Below are positions 31,759-41,592 of a DNA stretch of 58,587 nucleotides, one piece after another. This DNA comes from BTRG01 sp036986275. GTDB taxonomy: Bacteria; Pseudomonadota; Gammaproteobacteria; Acidiferrobacterales; SZUA-150. Made by a program: the position numbers and the translations under genes. The notes beneath the pieces were generated by a model. It had not been told where the DNA came from. It saw nothing but the letters and a program-made list of their open reading frames with translations, and ran no database searches. The first letter of the stretch is position 1. Each line of letters starts with the position of its first letter. The stretch covers positions 1 through 58,587 of the forward strand of contig BTRG01000007.1 of assembly GCA_036986275.1 (NCBI GenBank), written 5' to 3'.

Positions 31759-33192
31759 ATGTCTCAAGCCCGATTAAGTGAAAGGCTGGATCAACTCGCC
31801 AGCAGGCCCCTGCCGGTAATGGGCAGTAGTGCCCGGGCCATGCAAGCCCTGGCGCAAGACGGTGATATTCCCATCAGTGCCTACGATAATCTGGTACTGA
31901 AGGATCCCAGTCTGGCAACAAATCTCATCCGACTTGCCAATGGTGGCCAGCGAAGTTTTTTACGCTCAAATGTGGCCACCGTCGAGCAGGCCGCGATTAT
32001 GCTGGGGCTTAGCAAAGTACAGGGCCTACCCGGGCGCTTGCCTGTCATAGAGAAGAGCGTGCGACCGGAAGGGCGGTTGGGATTCCTGCGGGTTATGTCC
32101 GGTGCCTACCACGCGGCCTTTCAGGCCTGGAACTGGGCGACATTCCGCAAGGATATGGCGCCGGAAGAGGTCTTTGTGGCAGCCATGTTGCACAATGCCG
32201 GTGACATGATGCTCTGGGCCCATGTGCCGGATAAAATGCTGCGTATCGAAAAGATGTTGTGCGAACGCCGTATGCCGCAAGACGAGGTCGAGTATGTGGT
32301 GCTGGGTTGCGGTGTCGATCAGGTCGCGCGCCACTTATCACTAGCCTGGCATTTACCAGAATTGGTACAAAACAGCCTGCGACCCGAGAATGCCTTGCTT
32401 CCCCGCGCATTGGGTATCATGTTGGCCAATAAACTGGCCCGCGCAGCGGAACGTGGCTGGCATCACGGTGAAATGGATAACGTATTAAAGTCTGTTGCCG
32501 ACTATCTGGATATAGAAGAAGATGAAGTTACACAGCAGGTGTATGGTATAGCCATTAAGTCTGCGCATGAGGCCAGGTTTCCTGGAGTAATGTCGGCAGC
32601 AGCCAAGTTGGTGATGATTCCTGTCGAGGAAGAAGAGCCTGAGGAAGAAGAACAGGTCAGCAAGGCCTGCCTGATACCCCGAACGGATGTACTGAATAAC
32701 GCCCTTCGCTTAATCAAGAATCCTAAAGAAAGATTCTTGCTTCATGATCTGATGCGCATCGTGATGCATGGTCTGCACGAAGGTGTGGGCCTTAATCGGT
32801 CTGTTTTTGCCTTGCTGGACAGTGAGCGCAGCATGCTAAAGGCGCGATTTATGGTAGGCACGGATAATGACCCTGAGTTTAACCGCTTCCAGTTGGATCT
32901 GAACGGACGCCACCTGTTTTCCCGATTGCTGGAGAAGCCGCAATCGATCTGGATCAATGACAGTAACCGTAGCAAAATGTGGCCCCTGGTGCCAAAAGGC
33001 TTCAGGAAATTGATTGGCGTGGACTCATTCCTGGCCATGTCAGTTTTTGTCCGCAACCGGCCTGTAGGATTAATTTATGCGGATCGTCACGTTACAGGAT
33101 GCGATTTGGATCAGCGTTCCTATGAGCAATTCAAAATGGTATGTCGAGAGACCTCGGTCGCCATGACACGCCTGGCAAACAGCAAGGGCTGA
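31759..33192 (+). CDS. HDOD-domain signalling protein with C-terminal GAF domain
   Basis: The 477-residue cytoplasmic protein has an N-terminal HDOD domain (~12-215; LPVMGSSARAMQALAQDGD, KDPSLATNLIRLANG, FVAAMLHNAGDMMLW) and a C-terminal GAF-like domain (~315-470; SVFALLDSERSMLKARFMVG, MSVFVRNRPVGLIYADR). The two are joined by an acidic linker (EEEEPEEEEQ, ~290). HDOD proteins are non-enzymatic HD relatives that act in signalling, often with cyclic-di-GMP or motility control. Divergent placement from motAB and a shared sigma-28-like promoter region support a motility link. Partner unknown. Confidence 0.82.
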   Translation: MSQARLSERLDQLASRPLPVMGSSARAMQALAQDGDIPISAYDNLVLKDPSLATNLIRLANGGQRSFLRSNVATVEQAAIMLGLSKVQGLPGRLPVIEKSVRPEGRLGFLRVMSGAYHAAFQAWNWATFRKDMAPEEVFVAAMLHNAGDMMLWAHVPDKMLRIEKMLCERRMPQDEVEYVVLGCGVDQVARHLSLAWHLPELVQNSLRPENALLPRALGIMLANKLARAAERGWHHGEMDNVLKSVADYLDIEEDEVTQQVYGIAIKSAHEARFPGVMSAAAKLVMIPVEEEEPEEEEQVSKACLIPRTDVLNNALRLIKNPKERFLLHDLMRIVMHGLHEGVGLNRSVFALLDSERSMLKARFMVGTDNDPEFNRFQLDLNGRHLFSRLLEKPQSIWINDSNRSKMWPLVPKGFRKLIGVDSFLAMSVFVRNRPVGLIYADRHVTGCDLDQRSYEQFKMVCRETSVAMTRLANSKG

Positions 33193-33224
33193 CAGCTATC
33201 CATGCCCCCGCTATAGTGGGCTGT

Positions 33225-34397
33225 ATGAATAAAAAAGACTTCTCACTTCTCACCGAGCTGTTGTCACAAACGACAGCCCCCTTCAGGGAAGACCGCGTGC
33301 GTGATGTCGCAATTAAAGCGCTGCAACAAAATACTGTTCCATATTTTATGGACCCCGCGGGTAACGTAATCATTGGGGCCAACAACAAAAGTGAATATCT
33401 AAAAAAGATAAAGACAAGGTGTGACGAGCCTGTGCGACTGTTCATCGCCCACATGGACCACCCGGGTTTTCATGGAAAGCGTTGGCTGGATAATGGCCGC
33501 TTGCAGATCAAGTGGCATGGTGGTTCACCGGTAAAACACTTGCACGGCGCGGACCTGTATGTGACAGACGGAGAAACCTTTTTTACTACAGCGGCCTTGC
33601 GTAAGGTCCAATTGGTCATGGGTAAATGGGCCATTCACACAGCCGAGCTTGTTTTCTCCGCTCGGGTCTTCAAGGAGCAGCGTCGACCGGCAGCCAGAAA
33701 ACTCTACGGCAGCTTTCGATTTCGCAAACCATGGTGGCTGCGCGGTAAACGTCTCTATACCAATGCGGCGGATGATCTTTGCGGTGTGTTTGCCATATTG
33801 CACACCGCAATCAAATTGTATAAGGGCGGTCATGCAAGCAATGTCCCCTTTCTTGGTTTGTTGACCCGCGCTGAAGAAGTGGGTTTTGTCGGTGTTGTGG
33901 CACATTTTGAGTTGGGCTGGTTACAGCAGCATACACGCCCACTGGTGGCAGTAAGTTTAGAGGCATCACGCACATTACCAGGCGCCCACATAGGCAAGGG
34001 CCCCGTTGTGCGTTTAGGTGACAGGCGCACGGTATTTCATGCTAACAGCTTGAAAGTACTATCCGACGTGGCGGAAAAAGCGCTGAAAGGTAAGCACCAA
34101 AAACGAATCATGGATGGTGGCACCTGCGAGGCAACAGCGGCAACAGTATACGGTTTTCCTGTAGTGGGTATTTCCTTGCCTTTAGGCAATTATCATAACC
34201 AGGGGTATGAAGGTGGTGAAGATTGTCTCAAGCCCGGGGGACCGGCTCCCGAATTTGTACACATGGATGATATCAACGCCGAATTGAAGCTTTGCAAGGC
34301 AATGATGCGCCCCGGCCTCAACTGGCAACAGCCATGGTCAGTCCAGCATCACCGACTCATCAGAAACATGCGTCAATATCTGTCTTTCCTGAAATAG
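33225..34397 (+). CDS. M42/M20-like zinc aminopeptidase
   Basis: The 390-residue protein fits the metal-dependent aminopeptidases of clan MH. Likely metal ligands and catalytic residues stand in order: HMDHPG (~68), NAADDLCGV (~182), the general-base EE in RAEEVGF (~215), SLEASR (~245) and GGTCEATAA (~300). This is the M42/M20-type series. There is no signal peptide. The frame opens 28 codons upstream inside the HDOD gene; I chose the ATG at 33225 for its match to the domain start. It lies 32 bp after the HDOD gene, probably co-transcribed. Confidence 0.78.
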   Translation: MNKKDFSLLTELLSQTTAPFREDRVRDVAIKALQQNTVPYFMDPAGNVIIGANNKSEYLKKIKTRCDEPVRLFIAHMDHPGFHGKRWLDNGRLQIKWHGGSPVKHLHGADLYVTDGETFFTTAALRKVQLVMGKWAIHTAELVFSARVFKEQRRPAARKLYGSFRFRKPWWLRGKRLYTNAADDLCGVFAILHTAIKLYKGGHASNVPFLGLLTRAEEVGFVGVVAHFELGWLQQHTRPLVAVSLEASRTLPGAHIGKGPVVRLGDRRTVFHANSLKVLSDVAEKALKGKHQKRIMDGGTCEATAATVYGFPVVGISLPLGNYHNQGYEGGEDCLKPGGPAPEFVHMDDINAELKLCKAMMRPGLNWQQPWSVQHHRLIRNMRQYLSFLK

Positions 34398-34878
34398 GAA
34401 ATATTGCAATCCTGTTTCGAGTAAAGTCTTTTTGGATATACCATTTTGTATAAAAAGTAATCTGATTTCGGTGCATATAATCGGCAGATATAACAATCAG
34501 GGATAAAATATTCCCAATATATCTCCCTATTTGGGGTTTGACGCAGTCTTTGGCTGAACCTGAGACATATTCCTATGTGCCATAGATTGCCGAAGTTGGT
34601 TATGACTTAACAGGTCGGGCTTCTTAGCTGAGCGGGAATTAGTTTTTCCTGAAATGCTCTGAATTCACCCAACAGAGTATTGAGGTTTTTCTGCTTTGTG
34701 CGTGCAGGTGTGATGGTAAATTCATTAACTTGGCGCATGAACTTCCAGTGTCGCTACTCTTCTGACAAATGATGCATAATTATCTCCTGTAAATTCGTTT
34801 TTAATTAATTTCGCAGGAGCATGCATCGGCTTAGTGATGGTGCTATGAATCATTTATAGCAGAAGTAAAATAGACTAC
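34398..34878. other. Intergenic region M42 peptidase / phoU
   Basis: About 480 bp of A/T-rich DNA between convergent genes. Apart from the amber-interrupted small ORF above I see no gene, no clear terminator and no repeat. Confidence 0.4.
34607..34777 (-). pseudogene. Small ORF broken by an in-frame amber codon
   Basis: From the ATG at 34777, with AGGAGA at a good distance upstream, the frame reads MHHLSEE, then TAG (34754-34756), then continues for 48 sense codons (RHWKFMRQVNEFT ... LIPAQLRSPTC) to a TAA at 34607-34609. A single C-to-T change would turn CAG into this TAG. An internal ATG would give a 43-residue product. I do not recognise the sequence. It could be a recent pseudogene, a short real gene, or chance. 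Confidence 0.35.
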
Positions 34879-35589
34879 TTATTTCTTTTGCGCGGTCCTC
34901 TCCATTTTTTCCAGGCTGGTGTGGCGCACATCTTTTCCCTTGACCAGGTAAACAATATATTCACAGATATTCTGGGAGTGGTCACCAATGCGTTCTATGG
35001 CGCGTGCGATCCAGATAACATCCAACATGCGGGTAATGGAGCGCGGATCTTCCATCATATAGGTGATTGCCTGGCGCATAACACTGTTGTATTCCTGGTC
35101 TACGACCAAGTCTTCCTTGGCGACGTCCACTGCGGCCTTCACATCCATACGGGCAAAGGCATCCAGTGTATCGTGTAACATCCTGGCAACATGATCGCCT
35201 AGGTGTTGAATTTCAACATATTGATTTTTAGGTCGTTCAACTTCGCTCAGGCGGGTCGCTACGCGAGCTATACGCTCTGCCTGATCGCCAATCCGTTCGA
35301 GGTCGGTGATGGTTTTAATTACGGCAACAACCAACCTTAAGTCGGACGCAGCAGGTTGTCGACGGGCAATAATTTGACTGCAATCTTCGTCGATAGCAAC
35401 CTCGGCAGAATTTACTTTGACGTCATTTTCTATAACCTGATCAGCCAACTGCGGGTTACCTTTTACCAGGGAAATAATGGCATTCTTAATTTGCTCCTCA
35501 ACGAGACCGCCCATGGCTAGCACCTTGTTACGAATGTCTTCCAGTTCTTCGTTGAACTGTTGAGAAATGTGATGACCGATGGGATCCAT
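34879..35589 (-). CDS. phoU: Phosphate-signalling accessory protein PhoU
   Basis: PhoU relays the state of the Pst transporter to PhoR and dampens phosphate uptake. The 236-residue cytoplasmic protein has two PhoU three-helix repeats, each with the metal-binding E-x3-D motif: LERIGDQAERIA (~97) and IERIGDHSQNIC (~200). It is the last gene of pstSCAB-phoU, 23 bp after pstB, with a GGAGG ribosome-binding site. Confidence 0.95.
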   Translation of the reverse strand: MDPIGHHISQQFNEELEDIRNKVLAMGGLVEEQIKNAIISLVKGNPQLADQVIENDVKVNSAEVAIDEDCSQIIARRQPAASDLRLVVAVIKTITDLERIGDQAERIARVATRLSEVERPKNQYVEIQHLGDHVARMLHDTLDAFARMDVKAAVDVAKEDLVVDQEYNSVMRQAITYMMEDPRSITRMLDVIWIARAIERIGDHSQNICEYIVYLVKGKDVRHTSLEKMERTAQKK

Positions 35590-35612
35590 ATATCTACCTC
35601 CTGGTGCCGGGC

Positions 35613-36446
35613 TTAGCCGTAACGACCCGTAATGTAATCCTCTGTCCTTTTAGCAGAAGGATTAGTGAATATCTTCTCAGTATTATCGAATTCAATCAAT
35701 TCGCCCATGTACATGAAGGCTGTGTAATCGGATACACGTGCAGCCTGTTGCATATTATGGGTGACAATAACAATCGTGTAATTTTCCTTGAGTTCGTTGA
35801 TCAGTTCTTCTATCTTCAACGTTGAAATGGGATCCAGTGCCGAGGCCGGCTCATCCAGCAATAATACTTCAGGCTCAATGGCAATGGCCCTGGCAATAAC
35901 AAGACGTTGTTGCTGTCCGCCGGAAAGACCAAGAGCATTATCGTGCAAACGGTCCTTGACTTCGTCCCACAGTGCTGCAGCCTGCAGTGATTTTTCTACG
36001 GCCTCGTCCAACACACGCTTGTTCTTGATGCCATGCAATCTCAGACCATAAGCAGTATTTTCATAGATGGATTTGGGAAACGGATTCGGTTTTTGAAATA
36101 CCATGCCAACGCGCCGGCGTAATTCGGCAACATCCACATCGCGTGCATAGATATTCTTTTTGTGTAGATGTATGGCCCCGTCAATATGGCAGTTGTCCAC
36201 CAGGTCATTCATGCGGTTAAAGCAGCGCAACAAGGTGGATTTGCCACAACCACTGGGGCCAATAAAGGCAGACACCCGATTTTCAGGTATCATCAGATCA
36301 ATGTTTCTTAGGGCCTGTTTTTCGCCGTAGAACAGGTTCAATTTCTTTGCTTGTAAGGTAATAGTTTCATCCCGCAGTTTTCTGGATGGATGAGTACGGC
36401 CCAGTGTGTCCATATTAATGGCGTGTGTACGTGTTTGATCAGACAT
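35613..36446 (-). CDS. pstB: Phosphate ABC transporter ATPase PstB
   Basis: This subunit hydrolyses ATP for phosphate import. The 277-residue protein has Walker A GPSGCGKST (~58), Q-loop VFQKPNPFP, signature LSGGQQQRL (~155), Walker B VLLLDEPAS and the H-loop VTHNM. It has an N-terminal extension of about 25 residues before the usual start of the domain; later ATG codons are possible. It is in the pst operon, 13 bp after pstA. Confidence 0.95.
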   Translation of the reverse strand: MSDQTRTHAINMDTLGRTHPSRKLRDETITLQAKKLNLFYGEKQALRNIDLMIPENRVSAFIGPSGCGKSTLLRCFNRMNDLVDNCHIDGAIHLHKKNIYARDVDVAELRRRVGMVFQKPNPFPKSIYENTAYGLRLHGIKNKRVLDEAVEKSLQAAALWDEVKDRLHDNALGLSGGQQQRLVIARAIAIEPEVLLLDEPASALDPISTLKIEELINELKENYTIVIVTHNMQQAARVSDYTAFMYMGELIEFDNTEKIFTNPSAKRTEDYITGRYG

Positions 36447-36459
36447 AGCAGTTCTTCAG

Positions 36460-38115
36460 TTAGGATTCCAGACCTCGATAACGCTCCCTTAGTCGGTTGC
36501 GCAACCAGATCGCAGCAAGGTTTAAGATAACAATCACCAGTACCAGCAGTAGCGCTGTGGCATAAACCAGCGGGCGTGCGGCTTCAACATTGGGACTTTG
36601 AAAACCGACATCGTAAATATGAAAGCCCAGATGCATAAATTTACGATCCAGATGAAGGAAAGGGAAATTATCATCCAGCGGCAATGAGGGCGCCAGCTTT
36701 ACCACGCCCACCAGCATCAACGGCGCCACTTCACCGGCGGCACGTGCTACTGCCAGAATCATCCCTGTCATAATCGCCGGTGTGGTCATGGGTAACACCG
36801 TGCGCCACAGGGTTTCGGCCTTGGTTGCGCCCAGTGCCAGCGAGCCTTCACGAATAGCGCGTGGAATGCGCGATAGACCCTCCTCGGTAGCGACTATGAC
36901 CACGGGTACAGTAAGAATGGCCAAAGTCAGTGATGACCATAAGATACCCGGTGTGCCGTAGGTCGGAGCCGGCAAGGCCTCGGGGAAGAATAACTGGTCT
37001 ATGTTACCACCAAGGAAGTAGACGAAGAATCCCAAGCCAAACACACCGTATACAATGGAGGGTACGCCAGCGAGATTGTTTACGGCGATACGTATTGTAC
37101 GTGTAATCACACCCTGTTTTGCATACTCGCGCAGATAAATCGCAGCGACTACACCGAAAGGTGTGACCATGAGTGACATAATCGTCACCATCATGACCGT
37201 GCCAAAGATGGCCGGGAAGATACCGCCTTCAGTGTTGGCCTCACGCGGTTCGTCAGATACAAATTCCCACATCTTGGAGAAATATAATCCCAGGCGCTGA
37301 AAGACATTGAGTGTGTTGGATCGATACATGCGTACCACTTTGGAAAGGGGTATGGTGACTATTTGTCCGTTCATGACTATAGCAGTAATGCTATCTCGTC
37401 CTATGTCCTTGTACAGGGTCGATAGCGTTTTTTGTAGTCTCCGGTACTCACCCTGCAGAATGGCGCGCTCACGGCCGATATTCTGATGCCGTGTTTCGGT
37501 CAATTCTTTTTTAAGTTCAAGGCGGCGTTGCTTGAGGCGCAATGTCTCAATGCCATAATTGATGTCACCAATTTCGTCTTTTTCGATATAGCGAATTTCT
37601 TTAAATATCTCCTGAGCACGCTGCAGGCGTTTCAGGGTCTCTTGCCATGCGGCTTCCCCCTCGGCGATCACGATACCGTTTTCTTTTATGGTCGTGAGAA
37701 AACCATAGAAATTACCCCATTCACGGCGTTCTATAGTGATGACCTCTTTAGGGTAACGCGACTCGCTGGTATAGATATCCAGTAGCCAACGGAAGTCGCT
37801 GCCCAATATATCGCGATTGCCGGTTTTAATCAGTCGTCGTTGTAGCCATTTGGCATCACTCTCGAGCGCCAGGCCCATATCTTTCAGGCTCTCGGCTGAT
37901 ACGGCCTCCGTGTCATGTATCTCTCCGATCACGCGTAAGGCTTGGGCATTCGGTGGGTTGTAATTCTGCTCTACAACACGCGCTGGCCAGAAGTGGCCCA
38001 GGCCTCTTACTGCAATCAGCGCCAGCAAGCCGAGCACAATAATGATACTCAGACTTACGGCAGCGGCATTCATCCATATCCAGGGGGAGCCGCTTTTCAT
38101 CCAGTCGTGCATCAT
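36460..38115 (-). CDS. pstA: Phosphate ABC transporter permease PstA, long form
   Basis: The inner-membrane permease is 551 residues, about 250 longer than E. coli PstA. After the first membrane helix (~15-40) a large, probably periplasmic insert of about 240 residues is inserted, rich in charged coiled-coil sequence (LRLKQRRLELKKELTETRH, ~200-225). The permease core follows with the EAA-type loop GSLALGATKAETLWRTVLP near residue 425. Long PstA forms are known in other gammaproteobacteria, so the insert is not unique. Its start overlaps the pstC stop by 4 bp. Confidence 0.93.
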   Translation of the reverse strand: MMHDWMKSGSPWIWMNAAAVSLSIIIVLGLLALIAVRGLGHFWPARVVEQNYNPPNAQALRVIGEIHDTEAVSAESLKDMGLALESDAKWLQRRLIKTGNRDILGSDFRWLLDIYTSESRYPKEVITIERREWGNFYGFLTTIKENGIVIAEGEAAWQETLKRLQRAQEIFKEIRYIEKDEIGDINYGIETLRLKQRRLELKKELTETRHQNIGRERAILQGEYRRLQKTLSTLYKDIGRDSITAIVMNGQIVTIPLSKVVRMYRSNTLNVFQRLGLYFSKMWEFVSDEPREANTEGGIFPAIFGTVMMVTIMSLMVTPFGVVAAIYLREYAKQGVITRTIRIAVNNLAGVPSIVYGVFGLGFFVYFLGGNIDQLFFPEALPAPTYGTPGILWSSLTLAILTVPVVIVATEEGLSRIPRAIREGSLALGATKAETLWRTVLPMTTPAIMTGMILAVARAAGEVAPLMLVGVVKLAPSLPLDDNFPFLHLDRKFMHLGFHIYDVGFQSPNVEAARPLVYATALLLVLVIVILNLAAIWLRNRLRERYRGLES

Positions 38116-40367
38116 AATGAGCTGTATTTCCTTCTCAGACGTTGCCGTACCAGTTCGGCGACGGTGTTAAAGGCAAAGGTGAACATGAATAAGACCAGTG
38201 CTGCCAGAAACAATACGCGATAATGGGTGCTGCCCACTTCCGTCTCTGGTATTTCGACAGCGATGTTGGCCGCCAGCGTACGCATGCCCTGGAAGATGCT
38301 GAAATCCATAACAGGTGTATTACCCGTGGCCATGAGAACTATCATGGTTTCGCCCACGGCCCGGCCCATGCCTATCATGATGGCTGAGAAAATACCGGGA
38401 CTGGCGGTTAACAGTACTACGCGTACCAGGCTTTGCCAGGGTGTCGCCCCCAGGGCCAGCGATCCCAGTGTCAGGTGTTTGGGAACACTGAAGATGGCGT
38501 CTTCGGTAATTGAAAAAATCGTCGGGATGACAGCGATGCCCATAGCGATACCTACCACCAGGGAATTGCGCTGGTCAAAGTCCAGCCCCAGACTGGTGCT
38601 CAGCCACAGGCGCATATTGCCATTAAATAATATCTGTTCAGTAGGTTGGCTCAGGCCCATGGCCAGCCAGCCTGACAACAAAAGTACCGGGATCAGCAAC
38701 GCAGCATCCCAGCCTTCGGGTATGCGGTTACGGATGTAACCGGGCAGGCAATGGTAGGCATAGCCAAATAGAAAGGTGGCTATCGGTAGCACAATAAGCA
38801 TGAGAAACACCCCCGGCAGGTAATGCTCAATCAGGGGTGCCAGCCACAGGCCTGCGAGAAAACCCAGTATCACCGTCGGTAGCGCTTCCATAATCTCTAT
38901 CGTTGGTTTGACATAGGCGCGCATAGCCGGGGCCATGAAGTAGGCAGTGTAGATGGCGCCCATAATAGACAGCGGGATGGCAAACAGCATGGCATAAAAC
39001 GCGGCTTTCAGTGTGCCGAAAGACAGAGGCACCAGACTGTATTTGGGCTCAAAGTCATTACTGGCCGAGGAGGATTGCCAGGTAAAACTGGGTTTCTTGT
39101 AACTTTCGTACCAGACCTTCCCCCATAATACGGCCCAGGAGATCTCCGGGTGTTCGTTGTTTACTTGCCAGCTTACAATTTGGCCGCGGATATCTTCTGC
39201 CAACAGGCGGTCTGATCGGGGTGATATGCTGACATGGGTCAGAGCATTTTCAGAAATGGTTTCATCCAACAGCAGGCGCTTGGCTGTGGCATGGAAAACC
39301 CGCACATTGCCGCGTTCATCTGCTGTGATAAAACCTTTGCGGCGTTGTTCCACATCCACATCGGTAATGAGACGGTCACTCTTTTCAAATTCACGTATGC
39401 GCGTCAGGACCGGTGTGTTGTCTTCGCTTCTGACCGGAAACCATTGCGATATCACACCCTCGGAACTGACGATGAGCAAAGAAATGCCACCTGTCAGAAA
39501 ACGAAAGTTGGTAATACGTTCATTGGCCGGTACGACGCGTTTTCTTTCCAGTAATGTGGGTTCCGCTTTGTCCCTGATGTCAAACACCGTAATCCGGCCG
39601 TTCTCACTGGTGGTGTAGAGTATTTGTTGTTCTGGATCAATCAGCATGTGTTTCACATCGTCGGCATTTGCCAGTGTGCTGCGAGTGATTTCCGTTGTTG
39701 CCACCTCTTCGTCCAGCAGATTTTCTTCCTTCTTGATATTCACCAGTATTAGTCGTTTGTCATCGGTAAAGGCTACTATCGTGGTCTGTTCTTCGTTTTG
39801 CTCAAGTGCCAGTTGCAGCAGCGGACGATTTTTTGTATCCACGCGCAGAGCTTGTTGGCCCAGGGGGTATTCGACCTTGGGTGTTACCAGTTTTTGATCA
39901 TCCGGATAGGTCACGTTATAGACATGGCGTGCCACCACCACACGGCCATTGGTCAGGCCGTAGGCGAAGGCGGCATGTGATGTGCGGCCAATGGCGAAAC
40001 TGCTGGGGCTAGCCCGATCTCCCAACAGCGCCTTGGTCAGAATGACCTCACCGGATCCGGTCTTGAAAAACACGGCTTGGCCACGGTCGGTCAAACGCAG
40101 GGCCACTTCGTTTTGTTCCTCTATGGCCAGGAGCAGGGTCTTGCCGGCGGTTGCAGCTGGCAATGAATATTGCTTCAGTTCCTTCATATCTGCCGGCGCG
40201 AATATGGGTGCGACCACATAGAGCAGATAAAAGAAGATCATCACGATGGCGACGATGACGATGCCGCCGCCCAGCCCCATACTGATCGTGGCCAGACGGT
40301 CTACGCTGCGACGCCAGCGGTGGCGTTTCATCGAAGTGGTGAGTATAGATGCTTGGGAATCAGGCAT
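38112..40367 (-). CDS. pstC: Phosphate ABC transporter permease PstC, long form
   Basis: The permease is 751 residues. After the first membrane helix (~25-50) there is an insert of about 370 residues with repeating beta-type sequence (for example TDVDVEQRRKGFITADERGNVRVF), like WD40/propeller blades. The membrane core follows (~430-745) with the EAA loop SLALGATPWQSLVRVVL. This architecture is shared with pseudomonads and relatives. The insert may sense or bind something outside the transport core, but its role is unknown. It follows pstS after an intercistronic terminator. Confidence 0.93.
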   Translation of the reverse strand: MPDSQASILTTSMKRHRWRRSVDRLATISMGLGGGIVIVAIVMIFFYLLYVVAPIFAPADMKELKQYSLPAATAGKTLLLAIEEQNEVALRLTDRGQAVFFKTGSGEVILTKALLGDRASPSSFAIGRTSHAAFAYGLTNGRVVVARHVYNVTYPDDQKLVTPKVEYPLGQQALRVDTKNRPLLQLALEQNEEQTTIVAFTDDKRLILVNIKKEENLLDEEVATTEITRSTLANADDVKHMLIDPEQQILYTTSENGRITVFDIRDKAEPTLLERKRVVPANERITNFRFLTGGISLLIVSSEGVISQWFPVRSEDNTPVLTRIREFEKSDRLITDVDVEQRRKGFITADERGNVRVFHATAKRLLLDETISENALTHVSISPRSDRLLAEDIRGQIVSWQVNNEHPEISWAVLWGKVWYESYKKPSFTWQSSSASNDFEPKYSLVPLSFGTLKAAFYAMLFAIPLSIMGAIYTAYFMAPAMRAYVKPTIEIMEALPTVILGFLAGLWLAPLIEHYLPGVFLMLIVLPIATFLFGYAYHCLPGYIRNRIPEGWDAALLIPVLLLSGWLAMGLSQPTEQILFNGNMRLWLSTSLGLDFDQRNSLVVGIAMGIAVIPTIFSITEDAIFSVPKHLTLGSLALGATPWQSLVRVVLLTASPGIFSAIMIGMGRAVGETMIVLMATGNTPVMDFSIFQGMRTLAANIAVEIPETEVGSTHYRVLFLAALVLFMFTFAFNTVAELVRQRLRRKYSSL

Positions 40368-40485
40368 AAGCAGGCTTCATTGGAAGCTGCAATAATAGAT
40401 CCTGAGTATTGCAGAAATATTACAATGATGTCTTGCGTGAAAACTTGATAACAGCAGAAATGAGTTTCAGGTAGCAGAAATTAAT

Positions 40486-40510
40486 AAAAAATGCCCCGCC
40501 GCGGCGGGGC
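40486..40510 (-). terminator. Intercistronic terminator between pstS and pstC
   Basis: GCCCCGCCGCGGCGGGGC (40493-40510) is a self-complementary stem; on the minus strand it is followed by ATTTTTTATT. Partial read-through here would give high PstS and lower PstCAB levels, the usual ratio for binding-protein transporters. Confidence 0.85.
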
Positions 40511-40527
40511 TGACATAGGGACTGGGC

Positions 40528-41496
40528 TTACTTGATAGAACCGAGAATCTTCTTCATCTTTTTACCCGACAGCGGGATGTAGCCATCTTTGATAACCACT
40601 CGCTGGCCAGTTTTGGACAGAACCATCCTGAGAAACTCGCGTTCCAAAGGAGGCAGGGCCTTGTTGGGAGCTTTGTTTACATAGATGTACAGATAACGGC
40701 TTAGCGGGTATTTACCGGAAGCGGCATTCTTGGCCGTGGCGCTGATAAAGGGTTTGCCGGCCTTCTTGGTCAGGGGCACAGCACGCACACCCGACGTCTT
40801 GTAGCCGATCCCGGAGTAGCCTATACCATTGATAGAAGTGGAAACTGATTGCACCACTGAGGCAGAACCAGGCTGCTCGTTTACAGTGGTCTTGTAATCA
40901 CCTTTACACAGGGCTTTTTTCTTGAAGTAGCCGTATGTGCCCGATACCGAGTTGCGGCCATAGATCTGTATATTACGGAATTTCCAGGCACCCTTGAGAC
41001 CGGCGCCACCCCATTTCGAAAGATCCTTCTTATAACCACACTTGCGGGTGGAGGAAAAAATGGCATCGACTTGCGGAATGGTCAAACCCTTGATGGGGTT
41101 GTCCTTGTGCACATAAACCGCCAGGGCATCAATGGCGACAGGAATGGCCGTTGGTTTGTAGCCATGCCTGTTCTCAAAGGCCTGTAATTCCTTATCCTTC
41201 ATCTTGCGGCTCATGGGGCCGATGTTGGAAGTGCCTTCGGTCAGGGCCGGTGGCGCGGTGGAAGAACCGGCAGCCTGGATCTGAATATTGACATTAGGAT
41301 ACAGGCGTTTGAATTCCTCGGCCCATAGAGTCATCAGGTTGGCCAGGGTATCGGAACCCACACTGGACAGATTACCGGATACACCGCTGGACTTTTTGTA
41401 ATTAGGGATGGTCTTGTCCAGCTTGGTTGCAGCAAAGGTGCTATTGCTGACAAGCAGTAGGGCCGTAACCATGAGTGCGAAAATTTTCATCTTCAT
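40528..41496 (-). CDS. pstS: Periplasmic phosphate-binding protein PstS
   Basis: PstS delivers phosphate to the PstCA channel. The 322-residue protein has a signal peptide (MKMKIFALMVTALLLVSNST, cleavage near TFA-AT). Phosphate-contact segments are visible: GSDTLANL (~47), AGSSTAPPALTEGTSNIGPMSR (~75-97) and RNSVSGTYGYF (~190). AAGGAG precedes the first ATG by eight bases. A strong Pho box lies 58-75 bp upstream. It is the first gene of the pst operon. Confidence 0.95.
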   Translation of the reverse strand: MKMKIFALMVTALLLVSNSTFAATKLDKTIPNYKKSSGVSGNLSSVGSDTLANLMTLWAEEFKRLYPNVNIQIQAAGSSTAPPALTEGTSNIGPMSRKMKDKELQAFENRHGYKPTAIPVAIDALAVYVHKDNPIKGLTIPQVDAIFSSTRKCGYKKDLSKWGGAGLKGAWKFRNIQIYGRNSVSGTYGYFKKKALCKGDYKTTVNEQPGSASVVQSVSTSINGIGYSGIGYKTSGVRAVPLTKKAGKPFISATAKNAASGKYPLSRYLYIYVNKAPNKALPPLEREFLRMVLSKTGQRVVIKDGYIPLSGKKMKKILGSIK

Positions 41497-41553
41497 CTAT
41501 TTTTCTCCTTGCGGAACACTATTAAAAGAGTGCGGTAATGATTAACCAGTCAG

Positions 41554-41571
41554 GTGACAGTTTGATGACAG
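41554..41571 (-). promoter_or_regulatory. Pho box of pstS
   Basis: On the minus strand: CTGTCAT-CAAA-CTGTCAC, two 7-bp direct repeats 4 bp apart, an almost ideal PhoB-binding site. A third half-like CTGACTG follows. Confidence 0.9.
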
Positions 41572-41592
41572 TATTATTGCGTTTATTTGAAA

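Noticed and set aside
36460..40367. Long PstA and PstC as novel fusions
   Set aside because: Such long forms with a coiled-coil or propeller-like insert are known in other gammaproteobacteria, so they are noted in the annotation but not reported as new.
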